Shown here: piece by piece, positions 42,683-50,626 of the stretch | Layout: each line of letters starts with the position of its first letter | Position numbering within the stretch: the stretch's first letter is position 1 | NCBI RefSeq assembly: GCF_014208045.1 | Contig: NZ_JACHML010000001.1 | Span: 3,472,001 to 3,536,000, forward strand | Origin: Microbacterium thalassium | GTDB taxonomy: Bacteria; Actinomycetota; Actinomycetes; Actinomycetales; Microbacteriaceae | Length of the DNA: 64,000 nucleotides | Reading direction: 5' to 3' | Notes under the pieces: model-generated | Databases searched by the model: none | What the model saw: only the letters and a program-made list of their open reading frames with translations | What the model was told of the DNA's origin: nothing | Program-made: the position numbers and the translations under genes

Positions 42683-44008
42683 ATGGCTACTCCCAAGAAG
42701 GGCAGCGGCTCGAAGCCGCCGGAAGTGCCCGAGGAGCTCACGAGCGACACCGTCGGCACGACGATGCTCAACGGCTCGACGTTCGCCGGAAAGGAGCTCA
42801 CGTACGCCGAAGTCGACGAGCTCGCCATCTTCGAAGGCGATATCGTGCTCGGCCGCGCGGCCGACATGCAGGCCCCACGGGGTGTTCGCGACGTCGCGTT
42901 CGGCGTCGTCGTGATGCCGGCATCCATGCGATGGCCCAACGCCACCGTGCCCTACGAGATCGACCCGGCGATGCCGAACCAGAACCGCGTCACCGACGCG
43001 ATCGCGCACTGGGAGACCAATACGCCGGTCAGCTTCGTGCAGCGCACGAGCGCGAACGCGGGACAGTTCCCCAACTACGTCCGGTTCTTCGCCGGGAGCG
43101 GATGCTTCTCGTCGGTCGGCATGGTCGGCGGGCGGCAGGACATCTCGCTCGGGTCGAGCTGCTCGACCGGCAACGCCATCCACGAGATCGGCCACGCCGT
43201 CGGGCTCTGGCACGAGCAGAGCCGCGAGGACCGCGACACGTTCGTCACGATCAACTGGGCCAACATCGATCCGTCGAAGGTCCACAACTTCGACCAGCAC
43301 ATCAGCGACGGCGACGACGTCGGAGCGTACGACTACGGCTCGATCATGCACTACCCGGCCACGGCGTTCTCGACCAATGGCCAGCCGACCATCGTGCCCA
43401 CGCAGCCGGGCGTCACGATCGGCCAGCGCAATGGGCTGTCGGCCGGCGACATCGCGGCGATCCAGCAGATCTACCCCACGGGGCCCGTTCTGCCCAAGCA
43501 CATCCGCGACATCAACATCGGCGGGGTCAAGAAGGTCCGCGACGACAACGTCGTGGTCCAGCCCAAGAAGTTGCGCGACGACAACCTCGGCGGGGTCAAG
43601 AAGCTGCGCGACGACAACATCGTGGTCCAGCCCAAGAAGATCCGGGACGACAACATCGTGGTCCAGCCCAAGAAGCTGCGCGACGACAACCTCGGCGGGG
43701 TCAAGAAGGTCCGCGACGACAACGTCGTGACGGTGCCCAAGTCGGTGCGCGACATCACCGTCGGCAAGCGCATCGGCGACATCCCGCGGCCGCAGCGGCC
43801 CGGCTTCGACGTCAACGAACTGCTGCCGTTCATCCTCTCGACGCCGCATCACGCCGAGGCGGCGGGCGGCTACGAGGCCGCGGGAGCCGAGGACGACCCG
43901 GTCGGGCAGCTGCTCGCCGCGGCCGAGGCGGCGCAGGCGGCGGCGGACGCGCTGTCGGCCGCCGCGGTCACACTCGCCGGGCTGCTGGACGACGGGCAGG
44001 GCGTCTGA
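42683..44008 (+). CDS. Astacin-type (M12A) metallopeptidase with repeated Lys/Asp tail; candidate graspetide precursor
   Basis: A 441-residue protein. Residues 1-75 are a polar N-terminus without signal peptide, including ELAIFEGDIVLG, a piece usual in bacterial astacin propeptides. The catalytic domain (about 75-268) has HEIGHAVGLWHEQSREDRD (ligands H167, H171, H177; Glu 168) and the Met-turn SIMHY with Y224. Residues 271-362 hold eight 11-12-residue repeats, six reading KKxRDDN. A 70-residue tail follows, with ELLPFILSTP and an Ala-rich end. ATG 42683 has a GGAGGAAGG site; ATG 42665 lies upstream of it. The ATP-grasp gene follows after 4 bp. The peptidase call is firm; the precursor role is inference. 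Confidence 0.85.
   Translation: MATPKKGSGSKPPEVPEELTSDTVGTTMLNGSTFAGKELTYAEVDELAIFEGDIVLGRAADMQAPRGVRDVAFGVVVMPASMRWPNATVPYEIDPAMPNQNRVTDAIAHWETNTPVSFVQRTSANAGQFPNYVRFFAGSGCFSSVGMVGGRQDISLGSSCSTGNAIHEIGHAVGLWHEQSREDRDTFVTINWANIDPSKVHNFDQHISDGDDVGAYDYGSIMHYPATAFSTNGQPTIVPTQPGVTIGQRNGLSAGDIAAIQQIYPTGPVLPKHIRDINIGGVKKVRDDNVVVQPKKLRDDNLGGVKKLRDDNIVVQPKKIRDDNIVVQPKKLRDDNLGGVKKVRDDNVVTVPKSVRDITVGKRIGDIPRPQRPGFDVNELLPFILSTPHHAEAAGGYEAAGAEDDPVGQLLAAAEAAQAAADALSAAAVTLAGLLDDGQGV
43493..43768 (+). repeat. Eight tandem 33-36-bp coding repeats (KKxRDDN units)
   Basis: Encodes residues 271-362 of the astacin-like protein. Units alternate between 11 and 12 codons: [P/V]K[K/H/S]xRD[D/I][N/T] followed by x-GG or VVVQ-type spacers. 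Six units keep K-K-x-R-D-D-N exactly; the first (KHIRDIN) and last (KSVRDIT) are degenerate. Similar DNA copies suggest growth by unit duplication. Confidence 0.9.
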
Positions 44009-44012
44009 GCCG

Positions 44013-45059
44013 ATGATCCTCATCGAATCGCACGACGGCGACGACCATCTCGCGCCGGTGCGCAGCGAGCTCGAGAGCCGCGGCCACGAGGTCGTGGTGC
44101 TCGACACCGCCCGCTACCCGGTCGAGACGGCCATCGCCATCTCGTACGACGACGCCGGGGCGCAGCCGGACCTGCGGCTGCGCCTCGGCGGGACGGTGCA
44201 CGACCTCAACGCGTGCACCGCCGCGTGGTGGCGTCGCGCGCAGGCGTTCACGCTGCATCCGGAGCTGACGGATGCGGAGGCGCGCACGTTCGCGTACAAC
44301 GAGGCGGCCGAGGGGCTCGAGGGGCTCCGCGCGCTGCTGAAGGTGTCGTGGATCAACGACCCCACGCGGGATGCGCGCGCCGCTCACAAGCCGTACCAGC
44401 TGCGGGAGGCGCGCCGCGCGGGCCTGACGACCCCGCGCACGCTGATGACGAACGACCCGGAGGCGGCGCGCGGGTTCCTGGAAGGCCAGGGCGGGCGCCC
44501 GACGGTCTACAAGTCGTTCCTCGCCCTCGAGGGCGCGTGGCGCGAGACCCGCGTGCTCCGCGACGACGAGCACGACCGGCTGGACCTCGTGCAGGTCGCG
44601 CCCGTGATCTTCCAGGAGTACGTCGACGGAGACGTCGACCTGCGCGTGACCGTCGTGGGCGATGTCGTGCATGCGGCCAAGATCCACTCCGCCCGCACCG
44701 CCTACAACACCGACTACCGGATGGAGCTCGCCACGGTCCCGATGGAGCCGTACGAGCTGCCCGAGAAGGTCCGGCGCGGGGTCATCCGGCTCATGCGGCG
44801 GCTGGGGCTCGTGTACGGCGCGATCGACTTCCGCGTGCGCCCCGACGGCGAGCACGTGTTCTTCGAGATCAACCCCTCGGGGCAGTGGCTGTTCATCGAG
44901 GAGCGCACCGGGCTGCCGATCACGCGCACGTTCGTGGACGCGCTCGCGTCCGCCGACCGCGGCGCGCCGCATCCGCGCTCGGCTCCGAGCGGCTGCCCGG
45001 ACTGCGAGCAGAACGTGCCGCGCGCGCCGCGAGCGCGGGAGGCCGAGCCGGTCGTGTAG
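44013..45059 (+). CDS. ATP-grasp peptide ligase of the MvdC/MvdD (graspetide synthetase) family
   Basis: A 348-residue ATP-grasp enzyme. Features of the MvdC/MvdD branch are AWWRR near 72, WINDP (114-117 region), LMTNDPEAARGFLE, the ATP lysine K167 in VYKSFLAL, FQEYVDGDVDLRVTVVGD, LGLVYGAIDFRVRPDG (D272) and the metal residues E285/N287 in FFEINPSGQWLFIEE. Such enzymes join Lys/Ser/Thr side chains to Asp/Glu side chains of a ribosomal peptide. The tail has an extra CxxC (C328, C331). Its substrate is probably the repeat tail encoded 4 bp upstream. Confidence 0.87.
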   Translation: MILIESHDGDDHLAPVRSELESRGHEVVVLDTARYPVETAIAISYDDAGAQPDLRLRLGGTVHDLNACTAAWWRRAQAFTLHPELTDAEARTFAYNEAAEGLEGLRALLKVSWINDPTRDARAAHKPYQLREARRAGLTTPRTLMTNDPEAARGFLEGQGGRPTVYKSFLALEGAWRETRVLRDDEHDRLDLVQVAPVIFQEYVDGDVDLRVTVVGDVVHAAKIHSARTAYNTDYRMELATVPMEPYELPEKVRRGVIRLMRRLGLVYGAIDFRVRPDGEHVFFEINPSGQWLFIEERTGLPITRTFVDALASADRGAPHPRSAPSGCPDCEQNVPRAPRAREAEPVV

Positions 45060-45062
45060 CGA

Positions 45063-45623
45063 TCAGTGGTGCGAGGGGCCCAGCCCCAGGGCCGCAAGGC
45101 GGTCGAGCCATTCGTCGGCCGCGACGAGATCGAAGGGCGCCTCGTGCGCGCGCACCCGCCGCTCGAGGTCCTCGGCGAGCGCCTCGAGCTTCTCGACGAG
45201 CTCGGGCGGGTAGCCGTAGGCGACCCGGTGCTCGTCCCACTCGTCGCGGTCGTCGATGTACACGCCGGTCTCGGCGCGGTCGACGACGTCGAGGTCCATG
45301 TCGATGCCGGTGGGCGCGCCGTCGCGCCAGCGCACGTCCCACGCGATGTCGATGTAGACGCGCGTCCGGTGCGGGGCGGCGTTGTGCGTGAACGCGTAGT
45401 CGCCGGTGGGCGGGATGAGCGTGACGTTCGGATGCTGCGGCACGAAGTCGCGTCCGGGCCGCGAGCTGTGCCAGCCGGGCAGCTGACCGAACCAGTCGCC
45501 CCAGTCGTCCGTCCCGAGATACACGCACTCATGGATCCAGTGCGGGCCGCCGTCGAACTTGCGCCAGCGGAAGAGCAGGCGCGTGCCCGGCTCGGGGCGC
45601 ACATCGGCGTCGGGTTCGCTCAT
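45063..45623 (-). CDS. DUF402-domain protein
   Basis: A 186-residue DUF402 protein: RTRVYIDIAWDVRWRDG, TGIDMDLDVVDR and DDRDEWDEH supply the Asp/Glu cluster used as the metal site in phosphatases of this family. The N-terminal ~60 residues are Trp-rich (HWIHECVYLGTDDWGDWFGQLPGWHSS). It may hydrolyse nucleoside di/triphosphates, as shown for some members. Start at ATG 45623. It converges on the ATP-grasp gene with a 3-bp gap and is probably unrelated to it. Confidence 0.85.
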   Translation of the reverse strand: MSEPDADVRPEPGTRLLFRWRKFDGGPHWIHECVYLGTDDWGDWFGQLPGWHSSRPGRDFVPQHPNVTLIPPTGDYAFTHNAAPHRTRVYIDIAWDVRWRDGAPTGIDMDLDVVDRAETGVYIDDRDEWDEHRVAYGYPPELVEKLEALAEDLERRVRAHEAPFDLVAADEWLDRLAALGLGPSHH

Positions 45624-45629
45624 CCTCCG

Positions 45630-45692
45630 AGCCTATTGCGCCCCGGAGGTGCCGATGCACCGGGCCGGGCCCCGGCGCGGCGAGTCTAGGCT
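45630..45692. promoter_or_regulatory. Divergent leaderless promoters of DUF402 and menF genes
   Basis: TAGGCT appears twice, once per strand: minus strand at 45630-45635, 6 nt before ATG 45623, and plus strand at 45687-45692, 6 nt before GTG 45699. The identical hexamer and spacing on both sides make this the clearest example of the pattern. Confidence 0.65.
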
Positions 45693-45698
45693 GGTGAC

Positions 45699-47000
45699 GT
45701 GCATGACCCGGCTTCTCCGCGACCTCCACGGCTGGTGGCACGCACCCGGGAGATCGATCCCGTCGAGGAGCTGCTCGCCTACGCATCGCCCGGTTCGCCG
45801 ATGGTGTGGCTGCGACGCGGCGACGGCATGATCGGCATCGGCGAAGCGCTCCGCCTGGGCTTCGGCGGCCGCGACGTGTGGTCGCCGCCCCCCGGTTCCC
45901 CCTCGCCGTCTCCTGCCGATGCGTGGCGCCTGTTCTCGCGCGAGGCCGAGATCGACGACCCGGTGGGGCTCCCGGGGACCGGACTGGTCGCGTTCGGCTC
46001 CTTCGCGTTCGACGAGCGCTCCCGCGCATCGAGCCGCCTGATCGTCCCCGAGACCGTCATCGGCCGGCACGGCGACCGGTTCTGGATGACCCGCATCGGC
46101 GTCGATGAGGAGCCGACCGACGCGGTCCTGGAACCCGCCGCGTTCGGCCCGTACTGGTCCGCGACGATCGGCCCGGGAGCCCTCGACCCGGCGGGCTATC
46201 AGGATGCGGTGCGCGGCGCGCTCGGGACGCTCGCCGACGGCGAGGTCAGCAAGGTGGTGATCGCCCGCGATCTGGAGGGCACGATCCCCGCCGGTGCGGA
46301 CCTGCGACGCCTGGCCCGGGCTCTCGCGGACGGCTATCCCGACACGTGGGCGTTCGCCGTCGACGGACTGATCGGCGCGAGTCCCGAGACGCTCGTCACC
46401 GTGTCGGACGGCATCGCGGCGGCGCGCGTGCTCGCCGGCACGACACCGCGCGGCGCCGACCCCGACGCCGATGCCGAGGCCGCCATCGCGCTGTCGACGT
46501 CGGCGAAGGATCTCGACGAGCACCAGTACGCGGTGCAGAGCGTGCTCGCGTCGCTGCGCCCGCACACCAGCGCCCTGTCGGCCGGCGAGCAGCCGTTCGC
46601 GCTCAAACTCCCCAACGTGTGGCACCTCGCCACCGATGTCGCCGCCGACGTGGCACCGGGAACGAGCGCTCTCGACCTCGTCGAGGCGCTGCATCCGACC
46701 GCCGCCGTCGCGGGGACGCCGACGGATGCCGCGCTCGGCGTCATCCGCCGCCTCGAGCCGTTCGACCGCGGGCGCTACGCGGGGCCTGTGGGCTGGATCG
46801 ACGCCGCGGGCGACGGCGAGTGGGCGATCGCGCTGCGCTGCGCGCAGATCGACGTCGACCCCCGGGGCGACGCCAAGGACGCCGACCGGATCCGTGTCTC
46901 GGCGTTCGCGGGCGCCGGGATCGTCGCCGGGAGCGACCCCGAGTCGGAGCTGGTCGAAACCCGCGTGAAGTTCCGCCCGATCATCGACGCCCTCGCGTAG
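45699..47000 (+). CDS. menF: Isochorismate synthase
   Basis: A 433-residue chorismate-binding enzyme, the entry step from chorismate to menaquinone. Motifs: KVVIARDLEG, GLIGASPETLVTVSDG, ARVLAGTTPRG, STSAKDLDEHQYAVQSVL, NVWHLATDV and AFAGAGIVAGSDPESELVETRVKF. EntC/DhbC paralogs are excluded only by context, since the other men genes surround it and no siderophore genes do. Confidence 0.93.
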   Translation: MHDPASPRPPRLVARTREIDPVEELLAYASPGSPMVWLRRGDGMIGIGEALRLGFGGRDVWSPPPGSPSPSPADAWRLFSREAEIDDPVGLPGTGLVAFGSFAFDERSRASSRLIVPETVIGRHGDRFWMTRIGVDEEPTDAVLEPAAFGPYWSATIGPGALDPAGYQDAVRGALGTLADGEVSKVVIARDLEGTIPAGADLRRLARALADGYPDTWAFAVDGLIGASPETLVTVSDGIAAARVLAGTTPRGADPDADAEAAIALSTSAKDLDEHQYAVQSVLASLRPHTSALSAGEQPFALKLPNVWHLATDVAADVAPGTSALDLVEALHPTAAVAGTPTDAALGVIRRLEPFDRGRYAGPVGWIDAAGDGEWAIALRCAQIDVDPRGDAKDADRIRVSAFAGAGIVAGSDPESELVETRVKFRPIIDALA

Positions 47001-47025
47001 CGCGCGAGGTCCGCCGCCGCGCGGC

Positions 47026-47889
47026 TCAGGATGCCGCGAGCCGCGCCTTCTCCCGGGCGATGTCGTAGTCGGCGTCGGGCCATTGCGGGTCGATGTCGTC
47101 CAGCGCCTGCAGCAGGAGATTCTGGACGGCCAGGCGCGCGTACCACTTGCGGTCGGCGGGCACGACGTGCCACGGCGCGTAGAGCGTCGAGGTGCGGTCG
47201 AAGACGGTCTGGTACGCCGACATGTAGTGCGGCCACAGCACGCGCTCGTCGACGTCGCCCGGAGTGAACTTCCACTGCTTCTCGCCGCGGTCCAGGCGTG
47301 CCATCAGCCGGTCCCGCTGCTCCTCGTACGAGATGTGGAGCATGACCTTGACGATGCGGGTACCCGCCTCGAAGAGGGTCTTCTCGAACTCGTTGATCGC
47401 GTCGTACCGGCGCTCGATCTCGTCGGGACCGGCGAGCTCGCGCACCTTCGCCACGAGCACGTCCTCGTAGTGGGAGCGGTCGAACACCGCGATCCGGCCC
47501 GGCCCGGGGCGGTGCTTGGCGATGCGCCACAGGAAGTCGTGCTCGAGCTCCTCCTCAGTGGGCTTCTTGAACGCGGTGACGTCCACGCCCTGCGGGTTGC
47601 CGGCCCCGACGACGTGGCGGACGATCCCGCCCTTGCCGGCGGAGTCCATCGCCTGCAGCACCAGCAGCACGGATCCGCTCGTCGTCTCGGACTGGCTCGC
47701 GGCGAACAGGCGCTCCTGGTAGTCCTCGAAGTCCGCGGCGCCCGAAGACAGGTCGTCCTTTCCGTCGTCCTTGTCCCCGTCGTACCCCGGTGTCGAGCGC
47801 GGGTCCACACCCGACAGCACGAAGCCGTCGCGCACGCGCAGCAGGTCGGCGACGTCGTCGGTCCAGTTCTTGTGGCTCTTGGCGGTCAT
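47026..47889 (-). CDS. Polyphosphate kinase 2 family protein
   Basis: A 287-residue PPK2 enzyme, which transfers phosphate between polyphosphate and nucleotides. Walker A is VLQAMDSAGKGGIVRHVV and Walker B is IAVFDRSHYEDVLVAKV; lid arginines lie in EERRDRLM-like SYEEQRDRLMARL. Polyphosphate:AMP versus ADP specificity is unclear. CAGGAT (47896-47901) ends 6 nt before ATG 47889. Confidence 0.92.
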   Translation of the reverse strand: MTAKSHKNWTDDVADLLRVRDGFVLSGVDPRSTPGYDGDKDDGKDDLSSGAADFEDYQERLFAASQSETTSGSVLLVLQAMDSAGKGGIVRHVVGAGNPQGVDVTAFKKPTEEELEHDFLWRIAKHRPGPGRIAVFDRSHYEDVLVAKVRELAGPDEIERRYDAINEFEKTLFEAGTRIVKVMLHISYEEQRDRLMARLDRGEKQWKFTPGDVDERVLWPHYMSAYQTVFDRTSTLYAPWHVVPADRKWYARLAVQNLLLQALDDIDPQWPDADYDIAREKARLAAS

Positions 47890-47952
47890 GGAGCCATCCT
47901 GGCGTGACGGGCCGATCGGGAGGCAGAGGGTTGCGCCGCGGCGCGCGACGTG

Positions 47953-49764
47953 TCAGCGCTCGAGCGGCACCTCGATCAGCTGACGGCCGGCGACCGGCGA
48001 CGTCAGCAGCTGGTCGAGGGCCGACCTCGTCGTCGCGCGGTGGTACTCGCACCCGTAGGCGGCCGCGAGCTGGGCGAAGTCGATCCGCTGGGGCGTGTAC
48101 AGCACGCGGTCGATCACGTCGGCGCCCGCGGTCTGCGCGACCTCGAGGGTGTCGAAGATGGTCCCGCCGCCGTCGTTGCCCACGATCACCTGAAGGCGCG
48201 GCTCGTCCTCGCCCGGGGGCAGCGCGAGCGCTCCCGCGTCATGGGCTGCGGCCAGGTCGCCCAGGAGCACGCGCGTCACGCCCGGGGTGCCCGCCGCCTG
48301 GCTGGCGAGCGCGATGCCCGTCGCCGTCGCGATCGTGCCGTCGATGCCCGCGAGACCGCGGTTGGCATGGACCGGGACCTTCTTGCCCGGCAGCACCGCG
48401 TCGGCGACGCGCACGAGCCGCGACGATCCGAACACGAGCCGGTCGTGCGGCCACGTCGCCCGCCATACGGCATCGACGAGGGTCTGCCGGTCGAGCTCCG
48501 CGCGGATCGCCGCCATCTCGGACGCGATGGCCCCGAGCCGCTGCTCGGGAACGGTCGACGCGAGTCCGGCCGCATCGGGAGCGGGCGGCGACAGATCGAC
48601 CGCGGCCGCCCGCGACGCGGTGAGCCACGCCCCGAGCCACACGCGATCGGGCGGACCCGCCGCCACCGCCAGCGCATCGACCGCGACGGTCGCGCCGTTG
48701 AGATTGAGGGGCTCCCCCGGCCCGCGCACCGCGACGACCTCGACGTCCCTTCTGCCGAGCAGCGCCGCCGCCTCGCGGCTGAGCGTCGGATGCCCGAACA
48801 CGACCGCACGCTCGACGCGGCCGCCGAGCTCCGGATCGGTCAGTGCCGCGCGATAGCCGTGGATCACGAGCCGTCCGAAGCGGGCTCCGCTGACGATCTC
48901 GGCGACGAGCGGCCAGCCGCCCAGGTGCGCGAGGGTCTCGGCATCCGCTCCCGCGTCCGCTCCGGCGATCACGATCGTCCGGGGGCCTCGCTCGAGCACG
49001 AACGGGTCGTCGGCGGGGGCGAGGGGGACGTCGGCCTCGCCGATCCCCCCTCCGCCCTGGTACAGCGCGCCCGACGCATCGCCGAACGGCTCGTCGGCGT
49101 CGTCGGCGTCGCCCGCGACCGCCAGATCGGGAGGGGTGCCGAGCCGGCCGCGCGTCTCGGATGCCGCGACGCCGATCCATTCCGGCAGCGGACCGCTCAG
49201 CGGCTCGCGGTACGGCAGGTTCAGATGGACCGGGCCCGCCGACCACAGTCCGGCGCCGAGCGCGGCGGCGAGCGCCTGGTCGGCGACGTCGCGCAGCATC
49301 GCCGTCTGGTCGGCGTCGCCGTCCGGGTCGACGTCCTCGGGGACCGGCAGATCCGTCTCGAAGCGCGCGGCGGCCGAGAACATCCCCGGCTGCCGGGTGG
49401 TCTGGTTCGCCCCGACCCCGCGCAGCTCCGGCGGCCGGTCGGCGGTGAGCAGGATCAGCGGCACGCCGGCGTGATGCGCTTCGAGTGCGGCGGGCAGCAG
49501 GTTCGCGGCCGCCGTCCCCGAGGTGCAGATCACGGCGGCGGGCATTCCGCTCTCCCGTCCGATGCCGAGGGCGGTGAACCCCGCGACCCGCTCGTCGACG
49601 CGCACGTGCAGCGCGATGTCGCCGCGTCGCTCGAGGTCGGCGGCGACGACCGCCAGCGCCTGGGACCGCGAGCCGGGGCTCAGCACGACGTGCTGCACGC
49701 CCTGCTCGACCAGACGGCGCAGCAGTGCCGCGGCCGCGTCGGCCGCCGGCGACCGGCCCGTCAT
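47953..49764 (-). CDS. menD: SEPHCHC synthase
   Basis: A 603-residue thiamine-diphosphate enzyme joining isochorismate and 2-oxoglutarate. It has LSPGSRSQALA near 30, ERVAGFTALGIGRESG, ICTSGTAAANLLPA, LTADRPPELRGVGANQT, and the ThDP segment VIVGNDGGGTIFDTLE. An acidic Gly-rich insertion in the middle (about 195-235) is typical of actinobacteria. ATG 49764 follows the PLDc_N gene by 2 bp, so they are co-transcribed. Confidence 0.95.
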   Translation of the reverse strand: MTGRSPAADAAAALLRRLVEQGVQHVVLSPGSRSQALAVVAADLERRGDIALHVRVDERVAGFTALGIGRESGMPAAVICTSGTAAANLLPAALEAHHAGVPLILLTADRPPELRGVGANQTTRQPGMFSAAARFETDLPVPEDVDPDGDADQTAMLRDVADQALAAALGAGLWSAGPVHLNLPYREPLSGPLPEWIGVAASETRGRLGTPPDLAVAGDADDADEPFGDASGALYQGGGGIGEADVPLAPADDPFVLERGPRTIVIAGADAGADAETLAHLGGWPLVAEIVSGARFGRLVIHGYRAALTDPELGGRVERAVVFGHPTLSREAAALLGRRDVEVVAVRGPGEPLNLNGATVAVDALAVAAGPPDRVWLGAWLTASRAAAVDLSPPAPDAAGLASTVPEQRLGAIASEMAAIRAELDRQTLVDAVWRATWPHDRLVFGSSRLVRVADAVLPGKKVPVHANRGLAGIDGTIATATGIALASQAAGTPGVTRVLLGDLAAAHDAGALALPPGEDEPRLQVIVGNDGGGTIFDTLEVAQTAGADVIDRVLYTPQRIDFAQLAAAYGCEYHRATTRSALDQLLTSPVAGRQLIEVPLER

Positions 49765-49766
49765 GC

Positions 49767-50207
49767 TCAGCCGAGTGCGCCGCGCTGACCGCGGCTGTCG
49801 TCGTCGGGGTCGGTGGACCTCGTCGGCGGCTCGGCCGCACCGGTCCCGGCCGACGACGTCGGCGGGGTCGCGGGGCCGTCCGGACGCAGGTCGTCCTCGG
49901 CGTCGAGCTGGGCCAGCTCCTCCTCGAGGCGGCGGATGCGCTCGTCCTGGTCGCTGATCGTGCCGATGCTGCCCAGGAACTCGGGGTCGTCGTCCGGCGC
50001 CTTCGGAGCACGCATCTGCGTCGCGCGGGCACGTCCCACGACGAACCACAGGATGCCGCCGAGCACCGGAAGCAGGACGACGATCGCGATCCACGCCGGC
50101 TTCCCGACTCCGCGATGGCGGGTGGGATGCTGAACGGCGCAGTCCACGATGGAGTACACCCAGAAGGCCGCGGCCACCAGGGCACCGATCACAAGCGCTC
50201 GTGCCAC
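49767..50207 (-). CDS. PLDc_N-domain membrane protein
   Basis: A 146-residue protein. Two membrane helices (residues 2-24 and 36-58) with VDCAVQHPTRHRGVGKPAWIAIVVLLPVLGGILWF between them form the phospholipase-D N-terminal-like domain; no catalytic HKD motif is present. A coiled, acidic tail (DQDERIRRLEEELAQLDAEDD) follows. It is first in the operon with menD, with TAGGAT (50214-50219) 6 nt before GTG 50207. Confidence 0.85.
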   Translation of the reverse strand: MARALVIGALVAAAFWVYSIVDCAVQHPTRHRGVGKPAWIAIVVLLPVLGGILWFVVGRARATQMRAPKAPDDDPEFLGSIGTISDQDERIRRLEEELAQLDAEDDLRPDGPATPPTSSAGTGAAEPPTRSTDPDDDSRGQRGALG

Positions 50208-50275
50208 GACTCCATCCTAAGCACGCGCGGGGCCCGGCGCTCCGGTCGTGACCGAACCGTCGCCGGAGCGGAGAT

Positions 50276-50281
50276 TACGAT
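50276..50281 (+). promoter_or_regulatory. -10 element of the DUF4229 gene
   Basis: TACGAT ends 6 nt before the GTG at 50288 but only 3 nt before the GTG at 50285, so the second of the two adjacent GTG codons is the better start. Confidence 0.55.
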
Positions 50282-50287
50282 GGTGTG

Positions 50288-50626
50288 GTGAAAGCCCGTC
50301 CTGTCCTGGTCTATTCCGCGTTGCGGCTGCTGGCGTTCCTCGTGCCGTTCGGCCTGCTGATGCTGCTGCCGATCGGACGCGAGCTGTACTGGCTGTCGGC
50401 GATCTTCGCCGCCCTCATCGGTCTGAGCCTGTCGATGCTGTTCCTGCGCCGCCCCCTCGACGAGGTGACCACCGGTCTGGCGGAGCGCCGCGAGGCCGCG
50501 CGTGCGGCACGCAGCGACGAGGTCGACGAGGACGCCGCGGCGGACGCGCTCACCGCGGATGCGGCCCCGACGCCCGCAGCGCCGGCGGACGCGGCATCCG
50601 ACGGCGAGCGCCGCGACGACGCCTGA
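50288..50626 (+). CDS. DUF4229 family membrane protein
   Basis: A 112-residue protein with two membrane helices (VLVYSALRLLAFLVPFGLLMLL; YWLSAIFAALIGLSLSMLFL) and a charged, Ala-rich cytoplasmic tail. The sequence FLRRPLDEVTTGLAERRE is the DUF4229 signature. Function unknown; it sits among men genes in many actinobacteria. Its stop and the menA stop lie back-to-back in TGATCA. Confidence 0.8.
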   Translation: MKARPVLVYSALRLLAFLVPFGLLMLLPIGRELYWLSAIFAALIGLSLSMLFLRRPLDEVTTGLAERREAARAARSDEVDEDAAADALTADAAPTPAAPADAASDGERRDDA

